This document shows, piece after piece, positions 25,215-37,216 of a DNA stretch of 64,000 nucleotides. The position numbers were made by a program, and so were the translations under genes. Numbering within the stretch: the stretch's first letter is position 1; every line of letters starts with the position of its first letter. Source of the stretch: Macrobrachium rosenbergii. Its lineage: Eukaryota > Arthropoda > Malacostraca > Decapoda > Palaemonidae. The stretch covers positions 23,012,501 through 23,076,500 of the forward strand of contig NC_089744.1 in NCBI RefSeq assembly GCF_040412425.1, given 5' to 3'. The notes below the pieces were generated by a model. It was not told the origin of the DNA. It saw only the letters and a list, made by a program, of their open reading frames with translations, and did no database searches.

Positions 25215-26130
25215 ACAATTAAACAAATTTATTGGGGCTTTGTGTGACTGAGAGAACAGAGGAATTTGTTATTCAACAAATTTATTGGGTTTTGTGTGAC
25301 TGAGAGAACAGAGGAATTTGTTATTCAACAAATTTATTGAGATTTTGTGTAACTAAAAGAACAGAGAAATTTGTTATTCAACAAATTTATTGGGATTTTG
25401 TGTAACAGAAAGAACAGAGAAATTTGTTATTCAACAAATTTATTGAGATTTTGTGTAACTAAAAGAACAGAGAAATTTGTTATTCAACTAATTTACTGGG
25501 ATTTTGTGTAACTAAAAGAATAGAGAACTTTAATATTCAACAAATTTATTGAAGCTTTGGGGAACTAAAAGAACAAAGAACTTTGTTCTTCAAAATTTAG
25601 TTTCAATCCAATTAAATAAATTTATTTGAGCTTTTGGGAACTAAAAGAACAAAGAACTTTGTTCTTCAAAATTTCTTTTCAGTCCAAATAAACTAATTTA
25701 TTGGAGCTCTGGAGAACTGAACGAACAGAGAACATTGTTATTCAAAATGTCTTTCCAAACCAAATAAACAAATTTATTGGAGCTTTTGGGAACTGAAAGA
25801 AGAGAGAACATTGTTATTCAAAACATCTTTCCAAACCAAATAAAATAATTTATTGGAGCTCTAGGAAACTGAAAGAACACAGGACTTTTTTCTTCAAAAT
25901 TTCTTTTCAGTCCAAATAAACGAATTTATTGGAGTTTTGGGAACTGAAAGAATAGAGAACATTGTTATTCAAAACATCTTTCCAAACCAAATAAACAAAT
26001 TTATTGGAGTTTTGGGACCTGAACGAACAGAGGACATTGTTATTCAAAACATCTTTCCAAACCAAATAAACAAATTTATTGGAGCTTCGGGGAACTGAAA
26101 AAACGAACGAAACAACAGAATTATTCAAAA
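25215..26130. repeat. Two-stage minisatellite: 52-bp units then 75-bp units
   Basis: 25215-25540 has units of about 52 bp (caacaaatttattgggattt ... agaacagagaaatttgttatt). From about 25600 the unit gains aaacatctttccaaaccaaa and the period becomes about 75 bp. The 75-bp part is in frame, giving a minus-strand ORF with a 25-residue repeat (SNKFVYLVWKDV...), which I regard as a by-product. Confidence 0.9.
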
Positions 26131-26832
26131 GTTGCTCAAAAGCTAAAAAAAAATTCTACTATTAAGGGAATACCCCGTATGAATCCGTTTGCCTAACAGG
26201 AAAAAGGAATCCGGGTTTTTTTTTTTGTTGGAAATTCCTGACCTCCCAAAAAATCCCATTGCCAATCGACGAACCAGGTCAGGCTTTCAGATAAAAAAAA
26301 AAAAGTTATATCGGCGACATTCAGCGTCAAAAAATGACCTGACATTTTTATCATTTTCTGATATTACGTCCTCCAATTCTTTTCCAGTGAATGAACTGAA
26401 CTTTAAAAAAAAAGAACAAAGAAAAAAATTCTTCATTGATGAATGGCTGATGTCCTGTGCTGCAGCCAAACACTGAGTTTTTTTTTTTTTATTTTTTAAA
26501 TTTTTAAAATTTTCATTCTTCAGGCTTTGCTTGATGTTGTACAATAGCGCAGCGCTCTAAATGTCCTGCGAGAGTTTTATGAAGCCTTTGGATCTACTGA
26601 CAGTAATTCCAGCATTATTGGAACGGCAGTTTATATATATAAACCTCTGATTTTTATCTATAAAATACCTGGAGATATATTAGAATGATCTCTCAAAGAT
26701 CAATCATCTTTAGCTTTGAAATGTCGAGATGCATTATTCAATTACATCTAACAGGTAATTCTATTTAAGCGTTTATATATCAAGTTAAATTAAAACTAAG
26801 AGGAATTTTTTCATCAGAAGTACATTTAACTT
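26131..26832. other. Low-copy AT-rich DNA
   Basis: Several poly-A/T tracts. The overlapping ORFs at 26189-26476 (+) and 26287-26544 (-) have no domain or codon signature. Confidence 0.5.
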
Positions 26833-27174
26833 ATCAAACTTATCGCACTGAATTGAATTGAATAAAGAATTTAGGCCAAAGGCCAACCACTGGGAACTAT
26901 GAGGTCATTCAGTGCTGAAACGGAAACTGACAGTAAATAGTTTGAAAGGCTTAACAGAAGGAAAACCACAAAGCAATTGCCCTATGAATCAATTATTAGG
27001 AGAGGGTGGAGAGTAAGATGGAAAAAGTGAATATGAAAGGAGTTACAGTAAAAGGAACGAAAGGGGTTGCAGCTAGGGGCCGAAGGTACGCTGCAAACAA
27101 CCTTAAGTAATGCCTACAGTGCACCACATGAGGTGCACTGACGGCTCTATCCCCCTGAGGGGATCAAACCTATC
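26833..27174 (+). mobile_element. SINE-A copy with TSD
   Basis: The element at 26845-27162 is bounded by atcaaacttatc (26833-26844) and atcaaacctatc (27163-27174), an 11/12 target-site duplication. All SINE-A landmarks are present, including the 3' hairpins cagtgcacc ... ggtgcactg and ccccctgagggg. 27175-27678 has no feature. Confidence 0.9.
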
Positions 27175-27678
27175 ATTTGGGGTTTCTCTTAAATCACTTG
27201 ATGAAACTGATCTGAGAAAGAACAATCGAGTCAAGGAAACACATTAAAAATATATAAATAAAATTTCCTACCACGAATAGTGTTCGATGTTACCTTCATT
27301 TGCATATCCATTTTAATGCACGCACTAGAATTTCAAGCAGTAATACAAAGCAAGCACTCACTGATACGAGACTAAATCTATAAAAATATAAACTGGAAAC
27401 CTTTTAGCATTATCCAAAAAGCGCCAGCAATAATATGGAGTCATTTTAAAGACCATTAGGTAGTATAAAGCAACCTTCCACACTACACTGTGTATCTACC
27501 CAGATAAATTTAGAAATGGCGCCCAGTCTAGAGTATATGGAGGTGCTAAGATTCTCTGGTTTGGGAGTTCTGAAGATGAACTGGAAGTATAAAATTAAAA
27601 CGTAGTAAATCTTTTAAAGCAACGGTGCTTGAGACTGAAGCCGCATTGCAGTACCTTAGTCCTTCCACGGCCGGCTGA

Positions 27679-27735
27679 GATATAATATAATATAATATAA
27701 TATAATATAATATAATATAATATAATATAATATAA
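27679..27735. repeat. (ATATA)n pentanucleotide microsatellite
   Basis: About eleven copies of TATAA, directly abutting a PAL-B fragment. Confidence 0.95.
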
Positions 27736-27736
27736 T

Positions 27737-27869
27737 GCTCATACAGCATTATACCGAGACCACCGAAAGACAGATCTATTTTCAGTGGCCTCGATCATAC
27801 GCTGTAGCGGCTGTGGCTGTACAGAAAACTCGAATACGCCGAAGAAACTTCGGCGGATTTCTTACTTGT
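27737..27869 (-). mobile_element. PAL-B fragment
   Basis: Only the first 130 bp of the unit (minus strand): the ccaccgaa...tcagtgg palindrome and the cgccgaagaaacttcggcg palindrome. The central hairpin and VNTR end are replaced by the ATATA array. Confidence 0.85.
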
Positions 27870-28002
27870 TAGTAAATGAACCTGAGTGAGACTGACCAAC
27901 ATGCATTTAAATGTAGCTCGAATTCTCAAGAAGAAGAGAAGAAGTTTTTTTTCCCAAATCTTTATTCTTGCGAATTTTGCTGCCGTGTGACACATACCTT
28001 TC

Positions 28003-28018
28003 CCACGCGCGCGCGCGC

Positions 28019-28060
<42 letters not shown>
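28003..28060. repeat. (CG)n-(TG)n alternating purine-pyrimidine tract
   Basis: cgcgcgcgcgcgcgt then a TG array to about 28060. This is a strong candidate for left-handed DNA and is unusual in an AT-rich window. Confidence 0.9.
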
Positions 28061-28063
<3 letters not shown>

Positions 28064-28148
28064 TACAAAGGAACAAAGGCAACCCTGTGATTCCATTTGC
28101 TGCTATGTATCTTTCCGTGTCAGGATTTCCAGCGCTGTTTTCCGCTAG

Positions 28149-28191
28149 AAACGAGATTTGTGAATTGAACTAGTTTTAGACAATGTTTGCT

Positions 28192-28231
<40 letters not shown>

Positions 28232-28268
28232 GCTTCGTTCGAACTAGTTCAATTCACAAATCTCGTTT
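28149..28268. repeat. Perfect 27-bp inverted repeat around a (TG)n array
   Basis: 28149-28175 (aaacgagatttgtgaattga and actagtt) is the exact reverse complement of 28242-28268. The 66-bp spacer is mostly TG repeats. 28269-28570 has no feature. Confidence 0.9.
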
Positions 28269-28571
28269 GTATATATTTTATCTTTTGAGGAAAGGTTCAC
28301 AAAACTTAAATATCTTGTGATTATTATACCTTTTATGGTCAAATTTCATCCGCTATTAAGTGTTTCGTCATTCCACCGTAAATATTATACGTTTCAGAAT
28401 CTGTCATTTTTACCGCACGGTTAATACGTCCATTACGGTCATATTTTCTTACTCAATTTTTACTACCCATTCCAGATTAGCGAAAACCCCCATTACGAAA
28501 CTTTACATTGTTTTCCAGAAGTTTATAAACCTTTACACTTCTCTTCACATAGCTTTTTAATTTCACGCCGT

Positions 28572-28574
<3 letters not shown>

Positions 28575-28648
<74 letters not shown>

Positions 28649-28708
28649 CCGGTACAAGAGAATTGATATTAACGTGTAAAGGTCTTGAAGACTTGGGAAG
28701 ACTATTTC

Positions 28709-28760
<52 letters not shown>

Positions 28761-28802
28761 GCTATATATTGTGTAATTGTCTAGAAGGCTTAGGAAGACT
28801 AT

Positions 28803-28860
<58 letters not shown>
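28575..28860. repeat. (AG)n-linker array, related to the one at 33.8 kb
   Basis: AG arrays at 28575-28647, 28711-28757 and 28807-28858. The linkers contain cttgaagacttgggaagact and cttaggaagactatt. The same linker words separate AG arrays at 33813-34320, so the array type is dispersed. Confidence 0.9.
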
Positions 28861-28863
<3 letters not shown>

Positions 28864-29040
28864 CATGTTACCTTCTTCATCCCAATTAAGGAACTTCAGA
28901 TATTTCATCGCCAGAAAAAAAATCGTCGAAATTCATCAAGTCCGAAGCCAAAAAAAAAAAAAAAAATGATAAAAATCGAAAAATATGAGAAAGGAGAACC
29001 CAATTAAGCCCGTATTCCTGAACTTCCTCAAGCACCAGAA

Positions 29041-29081
<41 letters not shown>

Positions 29082-29159
29082 TGAATTTCTGCAGACGTGC
29101 AACGTTTGACGTTTTTCTCGAAATGAATCTCTCTTCATCAATGTCCCTTCATTTCCTAT
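28861..29159. other. Low-copy DNA with a (CT)n array
   Basis: Poly-A at about 28950-28966 and a CT array at 29043-29080; otherwise no feature. Confidence 0.7.
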
Positions 29160-29822
29160 CAGGGGATCAATTCAGTCTTTTTAAGGAGCCGTTTCAGTCT
29201 TTTTAAGGAATCATATCAGCTTTTTAAGGAATCGTTTCAGTCTTTTTAAGGAACTGTTTCAGTCTTTTTAAGGAATCATATAAGTCTTTTTAAGGAATCA
29301 TTTCAGTATTTTTAATGAGCCATTTCAGTCTTTTTAAGGAATCGTTTCAGTCTTTTTCAGGAATCGTTTCCGTCTTTTTCAGGAATCATTTCAGTCTTTT
29401 TAAGGAATCATTTCAGTTTTTTTTAAGGAACCACAGTAGTCTTTTTTTTAAGGAATCATATCAGTCTTTTTAAGGAATCATTTCAGTCGTTTTAAGGAAT
29501 CATTTCACTTTTTTAAGGAATCATTTCAGTCGTTTTAAGGAATCATTTCAGTCATTTTAAGGAATCATTTCAGCCTTTTAAAGGAATCATTTCAGTCATT
29601 TTAAGGAATCATTTCAGTCTTTTTAAGGAATCATTTCATTCGTTTTAGTGAATCATTTCAGTCTTTTTAAGGAATTATTTCAATCATTTTGAGGAATCAT
29701 TTCAGCTTTTTTAAGGAACGTCTTTTTAAGGAATCATATCAGTCTTTTAAAGGAATCATTTCAGTCCTTTTAAGGAATCATTTCAGTCTTTTTAAGGAAT
29801 CATTTCAGTCTCTTTAAGTCTT
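29160..29822. repeat. 22-bp minisatellite, about 28 copies
   Basis: The unit is tcatttcagtctttttaagg plus aa, with small length variation (21-25 bp). It is AT-rich and moderately diverged. 29823-30235 is AT-rich low-copy DNA. Confidence 0.9.
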
Positions 29823-30233
29823 AATTGCGTCTATCCTTCCTTGAAAGCTAGCGTCAGGAAATGGCTGAATCAGTCTAAGGCCCCGTTTAATTTAAACGGC
29901 TTGAGAAAATAATTAATATACAGGTAAGTTAAGGTAAATTACCTGGAATTCTTAATACTCTATAAAAATTAATTATACGAATTTATCAAGAAAAACGAGA
30001 AATATTTTGGATAACTTTAATATAATTCATTTGAAAGAATATTATGAATTTAGACACACGACCTTAAATAATGAAAGTTTTATTTCCTTCATCTTATCAC
30101 TTATAGTTCTGTTAGTTACTTAAGATCTTATGAAGAACCAGTTCTACGTACTATGCTTAAGGTCATTGATTTACCTCCGTCCTTATATCTGTGCTCACCC
30201 TGGTAAAATATCGGATCAGACAAAGCCATATTT

Positions 30234-30342
<109 letters not shown>

Positions 30343-30411
30343 TCTGTATACCCCAAAACTCATTTTGTTCATTGTTTTAAAAGGTACCAAGAATCCCATC
30401 TTGCGTAAGTC

Positions 30412-30581
30412 TCATTTCTCTCTCTCTTTCTGTGTTTCTGTCTTCCTCTACCTCTCTCTCTCTCTTTCTTCCTTTTCTATCTGTTTCTATCTTTCTGCCT
30501 GTCTAGGTGTGTGTGTGTGTGTGATTCTCTCTCTCTCTCTGTTTCTATCTTTTTGTCTTTCTGTGTGTGTATGTGTGCGCT

Positions 30582-30648
<67 letters not shown>

Positions 30649-30684
30649 CTATCTTTTGTCTTTCTGTGTGTGTATGTGTGTGCG

Positions 30685-30739
<55 letters not shown>

Positions 30740-30889
30740 CTACCTCTCCCTCTCTCTATTTGTTTCTCTCTCTCTATTTTTTTTATATTTCTGTCTGTCT
30801 GTCTGTCTCTCTGTTTCTACCTCTCTCTCTCTCTGTTACTACCTCTCCCTCTCTCTATTTGTTTCTCTCTCTCTATTTCTTTATATTTC

Positions 30890-30929
<40 letters not shown>

Positions 30930-30930
30930 A
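30412..30930. repeat. Polypyrimidine tract with duplicated CT/GTGT blocks
   Basis: About 520 bp almost free of A and dominated by CT. Blocks gtttctatcttt...gtctttctgtgtgtgtatgt recur near 30541 and 30646, and ctacctctccctctctctat recurs near 30739 and 30840. ORFs of 149-197 codons in all three forward frames come from the missing A-containing stop codons. Confidence 0.9.
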
Positions 30931-31120
30931 CCGCGCAGGCCTCATTCATCAAGGCTAATGTTGTTGTAATCTTTACAGCCGAAAGGCCATCCATTACAGA
31001 GCGTCTTGGGGGATGATGTCTGCTATTAGTCATATGGGGATTCCCCCGACAACTTATTTTCCCAGCTGCCGTTAAATTCTCATTAATTGGTTCTAATAAT
31101 TTATTTCGTTCTTTTTTTCA
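30931..31120. other. Low-copy DNA
   Basis: No feature recognised. Confidence 0.5.
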
Positions 31121-31124
31121 GTCT

Positions 31125-31729
<605 letters not shown>

Positions 31730-31901
31730 ACCGGGCACAACGACGGCTTAAACCCAACGCAAAGGTTGAAACTTTTCTGCCTCTTCAATTTTCCAGTCCT
31801 TACCCCGCTCTTAGTCATTCCCCTGGCGGCCAGGCCTCGTATTTGCTGTCCATTTTCGCCCCCGATATGACATTTTACACTGACACTGCAATCTCATTTT
31901 G

Positions 31902-31902
<1 letters not shown>

Positions 31903-31941
<39 letters not shown>

Positions 31942-32173
31942 CATCAAGTTCTCTCTCTCTTTCGCGAACCTCATTGTCGCGCGAAGGTTACCGGTGCTGG
32001 AGGAGTTTTGAATTATTCATTTAATAATTCTCTCTCTCTCTCTCTCTCTCTCCTGCGTTCCATATCAATCTACTTTTACCACTGTCTCTCTCTCTCTGTC
32101 TCCCGCCCATTTTGTCTTTATCATAGTTTCTCTGAGTCTCTCTCCTCGTCTCCTGCACTCCACATCAGTCTAG

Positions 32174-32243
<70 letters not shown>

Positions 32244-32460
32244 CCTGCGTTCCATATCAATCTAATTTTCTCTTTTTCTCTCTCTACATCTCTGTCTCTG
32301 TCTGTCTGTCTGTCTCTCTCTCTCATCCTGTAACCTATATCAATCTCTCTCTCTCTCACTGTCAACTTTCTTTTCTCTCTGTCTCCGTGTCTCTCTCCCT
32401 CTGTCTATTTGTATCTCTGTCTCTCTCTACCCATCTCCTGAGTTCCATAGCAATTTACTT

Positions 32461-32495
<35 letters not shown>
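31903..32495. repeat. (AG)n array followed by a (CT)n-linker array
   Basis: AG at 31903-31938, then CT arrays (32031-32052, 32178-32240, 32460-32487 and shorter ones). Linkers contain tcctgcgttccatatcaatct, split here as tcctgcgttccat and atcaatct, recurring near 32052, 32152, 32242 and 32436. 32496-33140 is low-copy DNA with CATA/CACA patches. Confidence 0.85.
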
Positions 32496-33143
32496 ATCTG
32501 CCGTCCTCTTGTTTCTTTTACATTGTAAAAGTGAGGCCGTTTGTCACCAGCCATAACTGCAAAGTCGAATTTTTCCTCTAATATTTTTTTCTGTGACTTC
32601 TGGACGAGATGAATTGGTAGCTTTGAAAGCGTCGGTGTTTATTTTTGAAAACGGAAGCAGAAGAAGAATCGATATTTTAGGGAAGAGGAGAAGGTAAAGA
32701 TGATATAGAAAGATCATACGCAAACATACATACATACACATGCACATACAGGCATAAACAGAGAGGCCAGTTTACAAGATATTTCCATGTTATGTTTGTT
32801 TACAGAAAACGGAAGAAGATGAATCGGTATTTTAGTAAGATCATACACGTACACAAACTCTTACAAACACACACATACACACAAACGTTGGACTCCGTTT
32901 CACAAGGAAAGTTTGAAAGGTGTTCAGTTATTACCAGTACAAAAGGACATTCCCATTTTACATTCATCTATTCATGTTAAATTAACATCATGGCAGTGGG
33001 AAAAACATACATGCACAAACACACATACACCACGCCCCTTTAACAACCATAGCTCGAAAAGTGCTCTGTTAACAATACAAAAAGATATTCCCACGTTAAA
33101 TTTATCCATTCGTTTGAAGTTCCTGTTAAATCTACCAAGAAAC

Positions 33144-33571
33144 AAGTAAAAATTGAGCCTAAGTTTCTTCGGCGCAATCGAGTTTTCTGTACAGCCGCTA
33201 CAGCGTACTATAATGAAGGTCACCGAAAATGGATCTATCTTTCGTTGGTCTCGGTAAAATGCTGAATGAGCCGCGGCCTATGAAACTGTAACCAAGGGAC
33301 GGTGGTGGGGTATCCTACATCGTTGCCAGAAGCACGATTATGGCTAACTTTAACCTTAAATAAATTAAATGCGGCTAGAGGGCTGCAATTTGGTATGTTT
33401 GATGACTGGAGGGTGAATGATCAACATATCAATTTGCAGCCCTCTAGCCTCAGTTGTTTTTAAGACATGAGGGCTGACAGAAAAAGTGCGGACGGAAAAA
33501 GCGCGGACAGAAAAAAGTGCGGACGGACAGACAGAGCCGACACAATAGTTTTCTTTTACAGAAAACTAAAA
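33144..33571 (+). mobile_element. PAL-B copy, nearly full length
   Basis: All modules are present in order: the 5' palindrome (decayed, gcctaagtttcttcggcgc), the ccgaaaatggatctatcttt palindrome, the central hairpin, about three VNTR units and the terminal gttttcttttacagaaaac. Confidence 0.9.
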
Positions 33572-33806
33572 TGTTAAATCATCCCACTTAAATCAACTTT
33601 GACGTCTGAGTTCCTGTTAAATCTAACAAGGGAAATGTTAAATCATGCCTCTGTCACAACAAGAATGTTAATTCAACAACGCTCCTTTATGTCGTATTAG
33701 GAAACCGAATGAACAAGAGATTGCCTTTTGGACTTTTTTATTTGCTCGAAGAACGATTGCCTAGAGGCAGCAGGCACCATTAGTCTCTCGTATTACCAAG
33801 AATTAC

Positions 33807-33812
<6 letters not shown>
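33572..33812. other. Low-copy DNA
   Basis: gttcctgttaaatcta recurs on both sides of the preceding PAL-B (near 33119 and 33612), suggesting a local duplication older than the insertion. Confidence 0.5.
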
Positions 33813-33887
<75 letters not shown>

Positions 33888-33935
33888 ATATATTAGCCTA
33901 CATAAACATTTGGAAAACTTAGGAAGACTATTCCC

Positions 33936-34001
<66 letters not shown>

Positions 34002-34046
34002 GCTATATAGTGTGTAAACCTCTGGAATGCTTGGGAAGACTATTCC

Positions 34047-34128
<82 letters not shown>

Positions 34129-34176
34129 ATATATTAGCCTACATAAACATTTGGAAAGCTTAGGAAGACTATTCCC

Positions 34177-34251
<75 letters not shown>

Positions 34252-34320
34252 CCGGTAAAAGATAATTGCTATATATCGTGTAAAGTCTGGAAGGCGTGGG
34301 AAGAGTATTTATAACGAGAG
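33813..34320. repeat. (AG)n-linker array, higher-order
   Basis: AG arrays at 33813-33881, 33941-33999, 34051-34121 and 34181-34249 alternate two linkers. Linker X contains attagcctacataaacattt and occurs at 33882 and 34122. Linker Y contains gctatatagtgtgtaa and occurs at 34000 and 34265. The alternation makes a dimeric repeat of about 240 bp. Confidence 0.9.
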
Positions 34321-34493
34321 AGTGAAAATAGGGAGTTGGAGAGGCTGGACAGCGAGATAACGAGAATGAATGAGATGAAATACATGGATCTAAAGGTGGA
34401 ACTGGGAGAAAACCACAAAAATTTCGCTAAGAAGTAAGTCAGAGAGGCTGAACAGCAAGACTGAATAATGAAAACAGGAATGGAGGTAAAGTA
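34321..34493. other. Purine-rich low-copy DNA
   Basis: No repeat or gene recognised. Confidence 0.45.
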
Positions 34494-34584
34494 AAAGGCT
34501 AAGGGCCGAGGGGACGCTGCAAACCACCTTGAGTAATGCCTACAGTGCACCACGTGAGGTGCACTGACAGTAATACCCCCCATA
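34494..34584 (+). mobile_element. SINE-A 3'-end fragment
   Basis: Matches the last 90 bp: gggccgaggggacgctgcaa, gtaatgcctacagtgcac and the terminal hairpin gtgaggtgcactg. The rest is absent. Confidence 0.8.
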
Positions 34585-34608
34585 TACATTTATACATATA
34601 CATATATG

Positions 34609-34618
<10 letters not shown>

Positions 34619-34683
<65 letters not shown>
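34619..34683. repeat. (AT)n microsatellite
   Basis: AT array immediately downstream of the SINE-A fragment. Confidence 0.95.
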
Positions 34684-34685
<2 letters not shown>

Positions 34686-34807
34686 TAAATCCAGTCACAG
34701 ACTTCCTCTCCAATAAATCTCGTAGCCAGCATTGTTCATTAGCATATTTCACGAAACGAGAAACTGTTTCAAAGCAAATTCTCTCCTTCATTCTCTCCTT
34801 CAGGTCC

Positions 34808-34808
<1 letters not shown>

Positions 34809-34856
<48 letters not shown>

Positions 34857-34947
34857 CCATAAATCTGGAGAAAGAATTCACAAACCTAATTCCACTATGG
34901 AAATAACATTTTCGAGATGAGAAAGCAATAGAAAATAAAATTGAGGC

Positions 34948-35016
<69 letters not shown>
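34809..35016. repeat. (AG)n and (CT)n arrays in opposite sense
   Basis: AG at 34809-34853 and CT at 34953-35016, about 100 bp apart, so the strand could fold back. 35017-35200 has no feature. Confidence 0.9.
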
Positions 35017-35021
<5 letters not shown>

Positions 35022-35209
35022 AATTGGTTTAGTGCGAAAAGAAAGTTTTGTGCATTAGAAAGGTGTGGGGGAAAGCACGGTTTCCGGGAAAGGAATTTGA
35101 CAAAGCATCGGAGATCAAGCAAAGTTAAGCGAAAATCAACTTTGATGAAAACTTCCAATAAGTCAGATTCACGGTGATGCCTTTATTTCCAAATTTGTTT
35201 ATCAGCAAT

Positions 35210-35238
35210 ATATGTATATATATAGTATATATATATAA

Positions 35239-35324
<86 letters not shown>
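35210..35324. repeat. (AT)n microsatellite
   Basis: Imperfect then pure AT array (35240-35324). 35325-35532 has no feature. Confidence 0.95.
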
Positions 35325-35327
<3 letters not shown>

Positions 35328-35532
35328 ACTGAAGGAAATACATTCCTTGGTCGATGGAGTGAGTACTTTGATAATATTCCCACCAATGTCAAAGTTTTAA
35401 ATGTCCTTACTTAGTCTAATCTAACTTGAGACCTCGTTGATATTTCTATAGAGAAAATTTGTTATTACTGATAATTAACAGCAACTGGTTTCATTCTTTT
35501 GGAAGTAGTAAAACGCGATTGAATTTAGCTAA

Positions 35533-35981
35533 AAGGGTTTGAATCATTATTTTCGCAAAACTGCTTGCATTTGTGATAAGGTTATTCATCGATTTTTTGT
35601 CAGTGAATGACGTCATTAATATATACCAGAAATGAATGATGAATGTATTTAGATGAGTGAATGATATTGCGTTAATTATTTATTTTACCTACAGATGTTG
35701 CAGAGAACTAAACAAATAACATGATTATAATCGGATTCACGCGAGGCTCCGTCCCCTTTTGAGAGTTGCCAGATGTCACTATATTTGAACGTGGAAAGAA
35801 AAACAAACATCCGATTATAATATTTGTAGGTAAAACATTCATTTAACGCAATATCATTCATTCATCTGAATAAATCCATCATTCATCTCTGTTATATTTA
35901 TAACGTCGTTCACTGACAAAAATCAATGCGTATCCTTATTGCAAATAAAAGCTGTTTTGCAAAATAACAATTTAAAACCCT
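35533..35981. mobile_element. Foldback/MITE-like element
   Basis: Arms of about 165-180 bp: the left arm (about 35533-35735) and right arm (about 35809-35981) are reverse complements at roughly 80%. Matching words include gaatgatattgcgtta (35660) with taacgcaatatcattc (35846), gattataatcgga (35722) with tccgattataat (35811), and agggttt at one end with aaaaccct at the other. The non-palindromic centre is under 80 bp. No transposase or TSD is seen. 35982-36240 has no feature. Confidence 0.75.
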
Positions 35982-36242
35982 GAACTCAAGCGTATTTTGG
36001 GGTACCTGGACCTTCGTCCAAGATTTAGGAAAGGTGCGTAACGTCTCAGGAGACGGGACTTGTCGTTTCGACCATCTTTTTTATTACAGTCATTGTTAAC
36101 GATATGTGGAGACTAGTAAATACTAAATAAATAATATTTCTCTTGTATAGTAAAGAGAAAGAGTATTACCCGGAAGCGTTTTGTGAAGATATTTGTCATT
36201 TACTATTCTTTTTAATACGGTGCCTATGAGTGCTTCCTATAT

Positions 36243-36436
36243 AGAGTATAGAATTTAGGCCAAATGCCACGCACTGGGACCTACGAGATCATTCAGCACT
36301 GAAAAGGAAACTGACAGTGAAAAGGTCTGAAAGGTGTATCAGGAGGAAAACCTCAAAGCAGTTGCACTGTGAATGAATTGTTAGGAGAGGGTGGAAAGTG
36401 ACATGGAAGAAAGAGAATATGAACGGAGGTATAGTA
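36243..36436 (+). mobile_element. SINE-A copy truncated at its 3' side
   Basis: SINE-A from gtatagaatttaggccaa to gaacggaggtatagtaaa, then interrupted by the SINE-D copy. The 3' hairpins are missing. Confidence 0.85.
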
Positions 36437-36437
36437 A

Positions 36438-36726
36438 ATAACCACTATACCAGCGGATCATTAAGCTGGTCCGCTGGCATAGTGGTTAGTGTCGTGGCAT
36501 GCCACTCAGATGTCGCCAGGGGTTCGCGTCTCCCCCAGGGCGATGAAAATAGCTGGCTCTGTATCATGATCAGTTCCTGCCGCAGTGTTGGATTGCCTGC
36601 TGCGGTGGGAGGTTGAAACTAACATATTCTTTGGAAGCTTAAAGAATTTCAAGTCAGTAGCCGCTTTGGTGTGCTTGTTCCATGTGAATAGGTTTCATCT
36701 ACTGAAATAATAATAATAATAATAAT
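36438..36726 (+). mobile_element. tRNA-headed SINE (SINE-D) with inverted head fragment
   Basis: The head begins near 36456 (ctggtccgctggcatagtgg); it has an A-box-like TGGCATAGTGGTTAGTG and a B-box-like GGGTTCGCGTCTCCC. The body matches the copy at 5.2 kb. The 3' part (ttctttggaagcttaaag, gtttcatctactgaa) is the LINE-C-type end with a short (AAT)n tail. Directly upstream, 36438-36457 (ccactataccagcggatca) is an inverted copy of the head, as produced by twin priming or a second insertion. Confidence 0.8.
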
Positions 36727-37055
36727 TAAGACACAAATAGGTATATAGATTTATAGAAGTGCGTGACTATAGAAATAAAATGTTCCATAGAAAGTCTGAT
36801 ATAGCCTATCTATGCAGAGAGATGTACTTATAGAGAATCAAGGCAATATTATTAAGATATTCAACAAAAATGCTTTTCTAACTACTAAGGGCAAGAGAAT
36901 ATTCAGTATTATCTGTTCAAGGTTTTATTTGAATTAATGTCCTATGAAAACGGGTTACTGCACTTGAAATTGTTATTATTTTCCTTTAATAACAAATTCC
37001 TGTGTTCAGCTATAAATTTTTTCGAGTCTAGTGGGAAAGTCTCACTCACACATTT
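36727..37055. other. Low-copy AT-rich DNA
   Basis: No feature recognised. Confidence 0.5.
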
Positions 37056-37162
37056 TATATATATATAAATGTATATATATATATATAAACGTATACCTAT
37101 ATATATAATATATATGTATATAAATAAATATATATAAACAATATACTGTATATATATATATA

Positions 37163-37216
<54 letters not shown>

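Noticed and set aside
26845..27162. SINE-A as a Helitron (terminal hairpin)
   Set aside because: Helitrons leave no TSD and insert between A and T; five copies here have TSDs of 8-15 bp.
30365..30958. 197-codon Ser/Leu ORF
   Set aside because: Translation of a polypyrimidine tract; all three forward frames are open for the same reason.
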